Assembly (NCBI RefSeq): GCF_002549795.1
Contig: NZ_CP021435.1
Coordinates: 3,162,001-3,226,000, forward strand
DNA: 64,000 nucleotides
From: Halomonas beimenensis
Lineage (GTDB): Bacteria > Pseudomonadota > Gammaproteobacteria > Pseudomonadales > Halomonadaceae
Direction of reading: 5' to 3'
In this document: positions 18,789 through 28,436 of the stretch, one piece after another
How the letters are laid out: each line of letters begins with the position of its first letter
Position numbering within the stretch: the stretch's first letter is position 1
Notes under the pieces: generated by a model
Seen by the model: the letters and a program-made list of their open reading frames with translations, nothing else
Databases searched by the model: none
What the model was told of the DNA's origin: nothing
Program-made: the position numbers and the translations under genes

Positions 18789-19600
18789 CAGGGGACGTCA
18801 CCCTCGCCGGGGGACTGGAAGCCGTGTCGCGCCAGGATCTTCCGCGCCTCTTCGCCCTGCAGCCAAGCGTAGAAGGCTCGCGCCGTGTCGCCGCTCCCCT
18901 CGAGCAGTGCCATGCGCTGCCTGAGGGGCGCATGCCAGTCGGCGGGGATCGGCACGTACTCGGCACGCTCGGCCAGGGCCGGCGCGAGCGCCAGGGAATA
19001 GGCCACCAGGCCGCCCCGGGCCTCGTCGGCCAGGGCGAAGCGGGCCGCCTGGGAGACATTCTCGCCCAGCACGCGCAAGGGGGCGGTCGCCTCCCACAGG
19101 CCGGCCCGGCTCAAGGCCTGGCGGGCCGCGATCCCATAGGGAGCATGCTCGGGGTTGGCCAGGGCCAGGCGGGGCCGCCCCTGCCCCGCCGCCCGATCCG
19201 CGAACGCCTCGCGCACCGCGCCGAGTGGATCCTCGGGGGGCGGCAGCGGTCCCCGCCCGGGGGCCTGCAGCCAGACCAGGCGGCCGACCGCATAGACCCT
19301 GCCCTCCCCTTCGGTGATGCCGGCCGCTTCGAGGGCGCGCACGTTCGCCTCGTCCGCCGAGAGGAAGAGCTCGAAGGGCGCCCGCTGGACGATCTGCCGG
19401 CTCAGGTTGCCGGACGCGCCGAAGGTGACCCGGACGTCCTGGCCGGTGGCATCGCGGAAGGCATGACGCAACTCGGGCAGGACGAACTGCAGCGACGAGG
19501 CCGCCGCCACTCGGGGGGCCTCGGCGAGGGACTGCACCGGGACCAGCCAGGGCAGGACGCAGAGTGCCAGGCAAGCCGCCCAGCGCCTTGGGTGCCTCAT
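18788..19600 (-). CDS. modA: Periplasmic molybdate-binding protein ModA
   Basis: A 270-aa binding protein with signal peptide (ACLALCVLPWLVPVQSLA). Mature motifs APRVAAASSLQFVLPELRHAF, VTFGASGNLSRQIVQRAPFELFLSADEANVRALEAAG, ALANPEHAPYGIAARQAL and the C-terminal FYAWLQGEEARKILARHGF are those of ModA; the AASS and GASGNL loops supply serine ligands to the oxyanion. First gene of the operon. Molybdate supports molybdopterin enzymes such as xanthine dehydrogenase, which would feed the purine pathway in this window but is encoded elsewhere. Confidence 0.93.
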   Translation of the reverse strand: MRHPRRWAACLALCVLPWLVPVQSLAEAPRVAAASSLQFVLPELRHAFRDATGQDVRVTFGASGNLSRQIVQRAPFELFLSADEANVRALEAAGITEGEGRVYAVGRLVWLQAPGRGPLPPPEDPLGAVREAFADRAAGQGRPRLALANPEHAPYGIAARQALSRAGLWEATAPLRVLGENVSQAARFALADEARGGLVAYSLALAPALAERAEYVPIPADWHAPLRQRMALLEGSGDTARAFYAWLQGEEARKILARHGFQSPGEGDVP

Positions 19601-19637
19601 GGGATCATGCCTTATCCGTGACGTATCGCCAGAAAGT

Positions 19638-19661
19638 TGACCATTCGGTCAGCATTGTCAA
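19638..19661 (-). promoter_or_regulatory. Candidate modA promoter with palindrome in the spacer
   Basis: On the minus strand a perfect TTGACA -35 hexamer (19661-19656) is followed by a palindrome TGACC-GAAT-GGTCA (19651-19638) that fills the spacer before a weak -10. A repressor bound there would block RNA polymerase. The palindrome does not match the ModE consensus I know, so the regulator is unknown. The rest of 19662-19817 shows nothing recognisable. Confidence 0.35.
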
Positions 19662-19817
19662 GCCGAACCTCGCCGGCGGCACCGCAAGGCGCCCCTCGCC
19701 GATTCGGCACGACGGCGCACGACAGGCGCCGCCGCCCATGACCGAAGGCATTGTCATCCAGGCGGGCGGGAGGGGACAAGGCGCCGTCCCCCCGAGCCGA
19801 TGCCGGCTTGATCCGGA

Positions 19818-20549
19818 TCAGGCCTGTTCGGGGGTGTGGCCCAGGATCGACATCAGGTCGATGCGCGCCTCGCGAGGGCTCAGATCGAGCAGCGCCTCCA
19901 GGCCGTTCAGGTGGTCGTGGATGGCTCCGCGAGCGGCCTCGGCGTCCCCCGACGCCAGGTGCCGGAGCAGGCGGCCGTGCTGGCCTTCCTGATAGCAGGA
20001 CGCCAGTCCGGAACGCTTGTAGAGGGCGACGACGATGGAGGTCCTCAGCACCAGGTCGGTGAGCATGCCGCCCAGCACCCGATTCGGGGAATGCTCGGCC
20101 AGCAGATGATGCAGGGTCAGGGAATGCTCGATACGGGCGGGCTCGTCCCCTCCGCGGAAGGCCTCGGTCTCGAGGTCGGCCTGCCGCTCCAGGGCCTCCA
20201 GAGCCTCGGGGGACAGCCGGCCGGCCAGCTGAGCGGCGATCTCGCCCTCCACCAGGCGCCGGGCGTCGAAGGTCTCGCGGGTCTCCTCGACGCTGGGCGC
20301 CCGTACCCGCGCCACCTGGTTGGGACGCTGATCGATGACGTGTTCCGACGCCAGCCGGGTGAGGGACTTGCGCACCACCGACCGGCTCACGCCGAACACC
20401 TCGCCCAGGGTGATCTCGGGGAGCTTGGTGCCCGGCGGCAACCGCTGCATCAGCACCGCGTGGCGCACCTTGTCGGCGATGTCGCGGTCGCTGACCCGGC
20501 CACCGGACTTGGCCACGGCCTGCATCTCCTCGTGCCAGGCATTGCTCAT
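19818..20549 (-). CDS. GntR/FadR (FCD) transcriptional regulator
   Basis: A 243-aa regulator with an N-terminal winged helix (about 20-85: LPPGTKLPEITLGEVFGVSRSVVRKSLTRLASEHVI) and a C-terminal FCD effector domain (about 95-225: FDARRLVEGEIAAQLAG, SLTLHHLLAEHSPNRVLGGMLTDLVLRTSIVVAL). It resembles the GntR gene at 47716 more than the other two in the window: both have R-[TS]-x-[IV]-R-K in the recognition helix in place of RTPLREAL. A 22-bp TGTATACA-type palindrome sits 70 bp upstream, consistent with autoregulation. As the last gene after gcl-hyi-glxR-ttuD-pyk, it may regulate glyoxylate or purine use. Confidence 0.85.
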   Translation of the reverse strand: MSNAWHEEMQAVAKSGGRVSDRDIADKVRHAVLMQRLPPGTKLPEITLGEVFGVSRSVVRKSLTRLASEHVIDQRPNQVARVRAPSVEETRETFDARRLVEGEIAAQLAGRLSPEALEALERQADLETEAFRGGDEPARIEHSLTLHHLLAEHSPNRVLGGMLTDLVLRTSIVVALYKRSGLASCYQEGQHGRLLRHLASGDAEAARGAIHDHLNGLEALLDLSPREARIDLMSILGHTPEQA

Positions 20550-20618
20550 GGCATTCGTCTCCAAAGGTGTCTCTCCCAGGACTCTCGCATCTTTTCCCTC
20601 ATCTGGCCACAGCGTCTT

Positions 20619-20640
20619 CTTTTTTTGTATACAAAAAAAG
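20619..20640. promoter_or_regulatory. Perfect 22-bp GTATAC palindrome (operator and U-tract)
   Basis: C-T7-GTATAC-A7-G is fully palindromic. It contains the TTTGTATACAAA core of the putative regulon and lies between pyk and the GntR gene. Its T-run on the minus strand also serves as the U-tract of the pyk terminator, so one site may be both operator and terminator tail. Confidence 0.6.
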
Positions 20641-20641
20641 G

Positions 20642-20661
20642 CCCGGCCTGGTAGGGCCGGG
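20642..20661 (-). terminator. Intrinsic terminator of the gcl-pyk operon
   Basis: Read on the minus strand: a 7-bp stem CCCGGCC / GGCCGGG with a 6-nt loop, then CC and seven U, about 28 bp after the pyk stop. A good rho-independent terminator separating pyk from the GntR gene. Confidence 0.8.
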
Positions 20662-20688
20662 TCGGATAACATCGCGGAGCTGGCCGGA

Positions 20689-22176
20689 TCAGTGGCCCCG
20701 ATGGGTATCGTTCACGTCCAGGATCTTCAGGGTATTGGTGCCACCGTGGGCGTTCATATGATCGCCCCGGGTGAGGATGACGTGATCGCCCGGTTCGGCG
20801 ATGCCCTGGGCCACCACCCGCTCCAGGGCCCGGTCGTTGAGCTCGCCGGCCGCCATGTCGCTGGTGTCGAAGGGCAGCGAGATGACCCCGCGATACAGCG
20901 CCATGCGCCGCTGGGCGATCGGGTTGTGGGCCAGGCCGACGATCGGCAGCCCCGAGCGGATCCGCGAGGCGATCAGCGGCGTGTAGCCGGTGGCGGTCAT
21001 GCAGGCGATGGCCGCCACCCCCGTGAGGTGGTTGGCGGCGTACATCGCCGACAGGGCGATGGTCTCGTCGATGCGCTCGAAGCCCTCGTGGATGCGGTGG
21101 CTCGATGCCTGGGCGATGCGCTCGCGCTCGGCGCCCAGGCAGACCCGGGCCATGGCCTCCACGGTCTCCACCGGGAAGTCGCCGGCGGCGGTCTCGGCGG
21201 AGAGCATCACCGCGTCGGTGGCGTCGAGCACGGCGTTGGCCACGTCGAACACCTCGGCCCGGGTGGGCAGCGGGGCCTCGATCATCGACTCCATCATCTG
21301 GGTGGCCGTGATCACCGCCCGGTTGTGGCTGCGGGCATGCTTGATGATGCGCTTCTGGGTGCCGATCAGCTTCTCGTCGCCGATCTCCACGCCCAGGTCG
21401 CCCCGGGCGACCATCACCGCCTCGCTGGCCTCGATGATGGCATCGAGGGTGGCATCACTGGCCACCGCCTCGGCGCGCTCCAGCTTGGCCACCAGGCCGA
21501 TTTCCTTGCCGGCGTCCCCCAGCAGCTCGCGGGCCTCGTGCATGTCGGCGGCGCTGCGCGGGAAGGACACCGCCAGGTAGTCCACGCCGATGGCCACGGC
21601 GGTCTCCAGGTCGGCCCTGTCCTTGTCGGTCAGCGCCGGGGCCGAGAGGCCGCCGCCCTGCTTGTTGATGCCCTTGTTGTTGGACAGCTCGCCGCCCACC
21701 ACCACGGTGGTGTGGATGGCGCTGCCCTCGACCCGGGCGACGTCGAGCACCACCCGGCCGTCGTCGAGCAGCAGGCGGTCGCCGGCGGCCACGTCGGAGG
21801 CCAGCGCCTTGTAGTCGCAGCCCACCCGCTCGGCGTCCCCGGCCTCGGCGTCGAGGGCCACGTCGATGACGAAGGGCGCGCCCTCGGCGAGGCTGACCTT
21901 GCCGTTGGAGAAGCGGGCGATGCGGATCTTGGGGCCCTGGAGATCGCCCAGGGCGGCGACGCTGCGGCCCTGGCGGGCGGCGATCTCGCGCACCGCGGCG
22001 AGCCGGCGGCGATGGTCGTCCGCCGAGCCGTGGGAGAAGTTCAGGCGCACCACGTCGACGCCGGCGGCGATCATCTCCTCCAGCACGCCCTCCCGGTCGC
22101 TGGCGGGACCCAGGGTGGCGACGATCTTGGTGCGACGCACCGGCTCGTGGATCGGGGCATGGGGCGGCAGTGTCAT
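20689..22176 (-). CDS. pyk: Pyruvate kinase
   Basis: A 495-aa pyruvate kinase converting phosphoenolpyruvate and ADP to pyruvate and ATP. Signatures: TKIVATLGPASDREGVLEEMIAAGVDVVRLNFSHG (N-terminal barrel), LGDLQGPKIRI, VAKLERAEAV in the active-site region, VMVARGDLGVEI, ITATQMMESM, TRAEVFDVANAVLDATDAVMLSAETAAGDFP (mobile-domain boundary) and a C-terminal allosteric domain. Its start overlaps the ttuD stop by ATGA. A dedicated copy in the gcl operon finishes glyoxylate conversion: 2-phosphoglycerate from the glycerate kinase step goes through enolase (elsewhere) to PEP and then pyruvate. Confidence 0.96.
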   Translation of the reverse strand: MTLPPHAPIHEPVRRTKIVATLGPASDREGVLEEMIAAGVDVVRLNFSHGSADDHRRRLAAVREIAARQGRSVAALGDLQGPKIRIARFSNGKVSLAEGAPFVIDVALDAEAGDAERVGCDYKALASDVAAGDRLLLDDGRVVLDVARVEGSAIHTTVVVGGELSNNKGINKQGGGLSAPALTDKDRADLETAVAIGVDYLAVSFPRSAADMHEARELLGDAGKEIGLVAKLERAEAVASDATLDAIIEASEAVMVARGDLGVEIGDEKLIGTQKRIIKHARSHNRAVITATQMMESMIEAPLPTRAEVFDVANAVLDATDAVMLSAETAAGDFPVETVEAMARVCLGAERERIAQASSHRIHEGFERIDETIALSAMYAANHLTGVAAIACMTATGYTPLIASRIRSGLPIVGLAHNPIAQRRMALYRGVISLPFDTSDMAAGELNDRALERVVAQGIAEPGDHVILTRGDHMNAHGGTNTLKILDVNDTHRGH

Positions 22177-23483
22177 GAGCTCCTCGGCAGTACCAGGATG
22201 GCACGAAAGTCGTTGACGTTGGTGCGCGTCGGCCCGGTCATGATCAGGTCGTCCAGCGCCTCGAAGAAAGTATAGGCATCGTTGCGTGACAGATAATCGT
22301 CGGGCTCGAGCCCCAGCGAGCGCATGCGCGTCCAGCAGTCGGGGCCGACGATGGCGCCGGCGTTGTCCTCGGAGCCGTCGATGCCGTCGGTGTCGATGGC
22401 CAGGGCATGGATGCCCTCGGCGCCCCGGAGGGTGGTGAACAGCCCGAGCAGGTACTCGACGTTGCGCCCGCCGCGGCCGTCGCCCGTCACCGTCACGCTG
22501 GTCTCGCCGCCGGACAGGATCAGCAGCGGGCGCGTGAGCCCGTCTTGGGCCCCCAGCGCCATGCGCCCCTGGGCGCGGCCCAGTTCCCGGGCCTCGCCCT
22601 CGAGATCGTCGCCCAGCAGCTTGACCTCGACCCCGGCCTCCTCGGCGGCGTCACGGGCCGCGGCCAGGGCGTCCCGGGCCCGGGCGAGGATCTCGCTCTC
22701 GTCCCGGGCGAAGGCCGGGTCCTCGGGACGCGGCGCCTCGGTGTTGGCCTCCAGCTGGTGGCGAACCGCCGCGGAGATCTCGATGCCATGACGCTCGAGG
22801 ATCGCCAGCGCCTCGGCCGGGGTGGTGGCGTCGGGCAGCGTGGGACCGGAGGCGATCAGCGACGCCTCGTCGCCCGGGACGTCGGAAATCAGCCAGGTCA
22901 GCACCCGGGCAGGATGAGCGGCGGCGGCCAACCGGCCACCCTTGATGGCCGAGAGATGACGCCGCACGGTGTTGATCTCGCGGATCGGCGCGCCACTTCT
23001 CAGCAGCGCCTTGTTGATGGCCTGCTTCTCGGCCAGGGAGACGCCCGGCGCGGGCAGGGTCATCAGCGCCGAGCCGCCGCCGGAGATCAGGGCGATGACC
23101 AGGTCTTCCTCGCCGAGCCCCTCGACGGCCTCGAGCATGCGGCGCGCGGCCTTTTCGCTCAAGTCGTCGGGCATGGGATGGGAGGCCTCGAGCACCTCGA
23201 TGCGACGGCACTCGGCGCCATGGCCGTAGCGGGTCACCACCAGGCCGGATAGCGGGGCCTCCGGGTGACGCGCCTCCCAGGCGCGCTCCAGGGCGGCCGC
23301 CATGGCGGCCGCCGCCTTGCCGGCCCCTACCACCAGGGTGCGGCCGGCCGGAGGATCGGGCAGCCGGTCCGGCAGCAGCGTGTCGGGGTGCACGGCCGCC
23401 ACGGCGATCTCGCCGAGCCGCCTCAGCCAGTCGCTTGCCGCCTCGGGCCGGTCGCAGGAAAGCAGGGGGGAAAGGGCATTCAT
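22173..23483 (-). CDS. ttuD: Glycerate 2-kinase / hydroxypyruvate reductase TtuD (MOFRL family)
   Basis: A 436-aa MOFRL-type glycerate kinase; the start at 23483 has AAGGAG 8 nt upstream. N-terminal GckA domain (about 10-260) with VVGAGKAAAAMAAALE, SHPMPDDLSEKAARRMLEAVEGLGEEDLVIALISGGGSALMTLPAPG and NTVRRHLSAIKGGRLA; C-terminal MOFRL domain (about 310-425) with LILSGGETSVTVTGDGRGGRNVEY and TDGIDGSEDNAGAIV. Members are annotated either as glycerate 2-kinase or hydroxypyruvate reductase; here a kinase fits the pathway between GlxR (glycerate) and Pyk. Translationally coupled to pyk. Confidence 0.9.
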   Translation of the reverse strand: MNALSPLLSCDRPEAASDWLRRLGEIAVAAVHPDTLLPDRLPDPPAGRTLVVGAGKAAAAMAAALERAWEARHPEAPLSGLVVTRYGHGAECRRIEVLEASHPMPDDLSEKAARRMLEAVEGLGEEDLVIALISGGGSALMTLPAPGVSLAEKQAINKALLRSGAPIREINTVRRHLSAIKGGRLAAAAHPARVLTWLISDVPGDEASLIASGPTLPDATTPAEALAILERHGIEISAAVRHQLEANTEAPRPEDPAFARDESEILARARDALAAARDAAEEAGVEVKLLGDDLEGEARELGRAQGRMALGAQDGLTRPLLILSGGETSVTVTGDGRGGRNVEYLLGLFTTLRGAEGIHALAIDTDGIDGSEDNAGAIVGPDCWTRMRSLGLEPDDYLSRNDAYTFFEALDDLIMTGPTRTNVNDFRAILVLPRSS

Positions 23484-23630
23484 TCGGGGGTCTCCTTCGA
23501 TAAAAGGGCCCGGTGACGAGATGGAGTCTACAGGGGGAGCCTCACCACCGGGCAAGGGGCCGTCAAGCGACGACCCAGGCAGGCGACGACCCGACGCCTG
23601 CCATCAGGGAGCAGTCACCTCCCCTGTCCC

Positions 23631-23658
23631 CCGCCGGCCATCGCCCGATGGCCGGCGG
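23631..23658 (-). promoter_or_regulatory. Intercistronic hairpin between glxR and ttuD
   Basis: A perfect 11-bp stem CCGCCGGCCAT / ATGGCCGGCGG with a 6-nt loop, 8 bp past the glxR stop. It has no U-run, so partial termination or 3'-end protection inside the operon is more likely than full termination. Confidence 0.5.
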
Positions 23659-23665
23659 AACGGAC

Positions 23666-24553
23666 TCAGCGGCTGCCGATCTCGTGATCGGCGAGCTGTT
23701 CCAGGGCACGGGCGATGCCGGCGTGATCCCAGTCGCCGCCCCCGTGGGCGACGCAGGCCTGGAAGAGCTGCTGGGCATTGGCGGTACCGGGCAGCGCGAG
23801 GTTGAGGCTGCGCGCGCCTTCCAATGCCAGGTTGAGGTCCTTCTGATGCAGGCGGATCTTGAAGCCCGGATCGAAGGTGCGGTTGATCATGCGCTCGCCG
23901 TGGACGTCGAGGATCTTCGACTGGGCCAGGCCGCCGAGCAGGGACTCGCGGACCTTGGCCACGTCGGCGCCGGCCCTGGAGGCGAACAGCAGCCCCTCGG
24001 AGACGGCCTCGATGGTCAGGGCGACGACGATCTGGTTCGCCACCTTGCAGGTCTGGCCGGCGCCCTGCTCGCCGATGTGGGTGATGGTCTTGCCCATGAT
24101 CTCGAGCAGCGGCTTGGCGCGCTCGAAACCTTCCTGGGACGCGCCGACCATGATGGTCAGGGCGGCGTTGATGGCACCGCCCTCGCCGCCCGAGACCGGG
24201 GCGTCGACGTACTCGCCGCCGGCGTCCTGGATGCGCTTGGCGAACTCCTGGGTGGCCAGCGGGGCGATCGAGCTCATGTCGATCACCAGGGTGCCGGGCT
24301 TGAGGCCCTCGATCACGCCGCCCTCGCCGAACAGCACCTGCTCGACGTCGGGGGTGTCCGGCACCATGGTGATGACCACCTCGGAGGCCTCGGCCACCGC
24401 CTTGGGATCGTCGAGCTCCTTCATGCCCTTGGAGGCCAGGGTCTCGTCCAGGGTGCCGCGCTTGACGGTGGTCAGCTCGTGGCCGGCGTCCAGCAGGTGG
24501 CCCGCCATGGGACGGCCCATGATGCCCAGTCCGATGAAACCGATCTTGCTCAT
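23666..24553 (-). CDS. glxR: Tartronate semialdehyde reductase (2-hydroxy-3-oxopropionate reductase)
   Basis: A 295-aa beta-hydroxyacid dehydrogenase. The N-terminal Rossmann signature is IGFIGLGIMGRPMAGHLLDAGH (about 4-25); the substrate-binding motif is DAPVSGGEGGAINAALTIMVG; the catalytic lysine lies in GAGQTCKVANQIVVAL (about 165-180). It reduces tartronate semialdehyde to D-glycerate with NAD(P)H. It lies in the order gcl-hyi-glxR-ttuD-pyk, downstream of hyi across a 216-bp gap that holds the dispersed structured repeat. Confidence 0.95.
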   Translation of the reverse strand: MSKIGFIGLGIMGRPMAGHLLDAGHELTTVKRGTLDETLASKGMKELDDPKAVAEASEVVITMVPDTPDVEQVLFGEGGVIEGLKPGTLVIDMSSIAPLATQEFAKRIQDAGGEYVDAPVSGGEGGAINAALTIMVGASQEGFERAKPLLEIMGKTITHIGEQGAGQTCKVANQIVVALTIEAVSEGLLFASRAGADVAKVRESLLGGLAQSKILDVHGERMINRTFDPGFKIRLHQKDLNLALEGARSLNLALPGTANAQQLFQACVAHGGGDWDHAGIARALEQLADHEIGSR

Positions 24554-24633
24554 GATGATTCTCCTGTCACGTTACTTGCTGACGTTGAGTCGTGCTTCTT
24601 GAGTGCTGTGCGTAAACGTTGCCAAAGGCTCGA

Positions 24634-24751
24634 GGGATGAGCGCCGAGGGCAAGACAGAGCGAGGGTCCTACGCCATGGAAGGCGTCGGTAGCGCCCAGG
24701 GAGGGGTTCACAGCGCCCTCGCGACGTCTTGTCGTCGGTTCAGCTCATCCC
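24634..24751. repeat. Dispersed structured intergenic repeat, copy A
   Basis: One of three copies in the window (others at 33094-33211, reverse orientation, and 61346-61455). Outer stem GGGATGAGC / GCTCATCCC (24634-42 with 24743-51), middle stem GGCAAGAC / GTCTTGTC (24649-56 with 24726-33), inner stem GCGAGGG / CCCTCGC (24660-66 with 24716-22), then a nearly invariant core of about 50 nt (24667-24715) that itself contains ACGCC-N5-GGCGT. No ORF. It lies inside the gcl operon between hyi and glxR. Confidence 0.85.
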
Positions 24752-24769
24752 GGCTGGGGCGTGACTCCC

Positions 24770-25549
<780 letters not shown>

Positions 25550-25640
25550 GTGAATCTCCCTGTGTTGTCTCGTGTCTATCAGCTTGCTTCTAGGGCCGCC
25601 CGACCGCCGGTCCCCACCGGCGGCCGAACGGCGGCCGTCC

Positions 25641-27416
<1,776 letters not shown>

Positions 27417-27448
27417 GACGATTCCTCCAGTGACGGGGTGTTATTTTT

Positions 27449-27587
27449 TGGAAAATATTTCTGTATACAGAGACTAGACCTCGCCACCAGGCGCCGTCAA
27501 TACTTTTTGGAAAACCTTTCCACTCAATGAGTGCGGCACCAATACCGCCGTCATTTCATAAGCTTGCAAACTTGGAAAAATTTTCTG
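27449..27587. promoter_or_regulatory. gcl operator region: three TGGAAA-N3-TTTCCA-like sites and one CTGTATACAG
   Basis: Sites: 27449-27463 TGGAAAATATTTCTG (degenerate), 27508-27522 TGGAAAACCTTTCCA (perfect arms), 27573-27587 TGGAAAAATTTTCTG (one arm imperfect), and the perfect palindrome CTGTATACAG at 27461-27470, which overlaps the first site. The same TGGAAA-type motif occurs twice upstream of glcD (53584-53621), linking glycolate oxidation and glyoxylate use. It resembles my recollection of AllR-type (IclR family) boxes, but no IclR gene is in the window. The rest of 27417-27669 is AT-rich leader. Confidence 0.65.
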
Positions 27588-27669
27588 AATTTTCAAACGC
27601 TAAGCGCCGAAGCCCACCCCCGTGACGGGGGCAGGATCCGGCGCCTCTTCGAATGACTCGTATGCAGGT

Positions 27670-28434
27670 TCAGGGATCGAGCCGCAGCCGCACCTCGCCG
27701 ATACCCTCGAACACCAGATGGGCCTGCTGGCCGGCCAGCATCTCCACCACCCCATCGAAGGTGCCGGTGGTGATCACCTCCCCGGCCGTGAAGCCCTCCC
27801 CGTCCCGGGCGATGCGGGCATTGACCATGGCGACCAGCAGCTCGGCCGGGTCGCCGCCGGGGTGATCGCCCTGGCCGCTCAGCGCCACGCTGCCGTCCAG
27901 GGTCAGCCAGTATTCGGCGTCGGCCAGCTGGTCCAGCTCGCCGGGGGGAATCCCGCTGCTCAGCACGAAGCCGCCATGGCTCAGGCCATCGGCCAGCTGC
28001 CACAGGGCGGGCACCTCGGGCCAGCCCTCGAAGCGGCTGTCGACCACCTCGATGGCGGCGTGCAGGCCGCCGACCCGCGGGGCGATCTCGGCCAGGGTGT
28101 AGGGAGTCTCCCGAGCCGGGATGGCCTCGTTCAGCACCACGGCGAGTTCCGGCTCGAGCGCCACCACCTGATGGTCGCGGCGCCGAAAGAAGCCCGGGGA
28201 GGTCTGGTTGAACTCGGCGAACAGCCGGGAATAGCGCGGTGTCTCGCCGCGCTCGATGCCCCCGAGCTTCCAGCCGGCGGGGGTGCCGAGGGTCGCCGAG
28301 ACCCGCTCCTGGATGGCGTAGGCATCGGCCTCCTCGGCCAGCGGAATGTCGCTCGGCACCGGAATCGGCCGGCCCTGGCGATGGGCCTGGATCAGGCGCT
28401 CGGCACCGGCGGCGATGATCTCGTCTCGTGTCAT
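27670..28434 (-). CDS. 2-keto-4-pentenoate hydratase / fumarylacetoacetase-superfamily protein
   Basis: A 254-aa protein of the MhpD-like branch of the FAH superfamily. GWKLGG (family GxKxG motif), LEPELAVVL with metal-ligand Glu residues, HAAIEVVDSRFEGW, and GGDPAELLVAMVN/AGEVITTGTFDG near the C-terminus. Members hydrate 2-oxo-pent-4-enoates or decarboxylate 2-oxo acids. The start is two bases after the hydantoinase stop, so the two are coupled; it probably processes a product of the hydantoin-like pathway. No aromatic meta-cleavage genes are nearby, so the true substrate is unknown. Confidence 0.8.
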   Translation of the reverse strand: MTRDEIIAAGAERLIQAHRQGRPIPVPSDIPLAEEADAYAIQERVSATLGTPAGWKLGGIERGETPRYSRLFAEFNQTSPGFFRRRDHQVVALEPELAVVLNEAIPARETPYTLAEIAPRVGGLHAAIEVVDSRFEGWPEVPALWQLADGLSHGGFVLSSGIPPGELDQLADAEYWLTLDGSVALSGQGDHPGGDPAELLVAMVNARIARDGEGFTAGEVITTGTFDGVVEMLAGQQAHLVFEGIGEVRLRLDP

Positions 28435-28436
28435 GC

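Noticed and set aside
19601..19817. Possible molybdenum-cofactor riboswitch or ModE site upstream of modABC
   Set aside because: No structure or motif that I can match; only a TGACC/GGTCA palindrome in a promoter-like context, reported at low confidence.
24634..24751. Dispersed repeat considered as an IS remnant or MITE with target duplication
   Set aside because: No convincing flanking direct repeats at any of the three copies and no transposase nearby; a structured element remains the better description.
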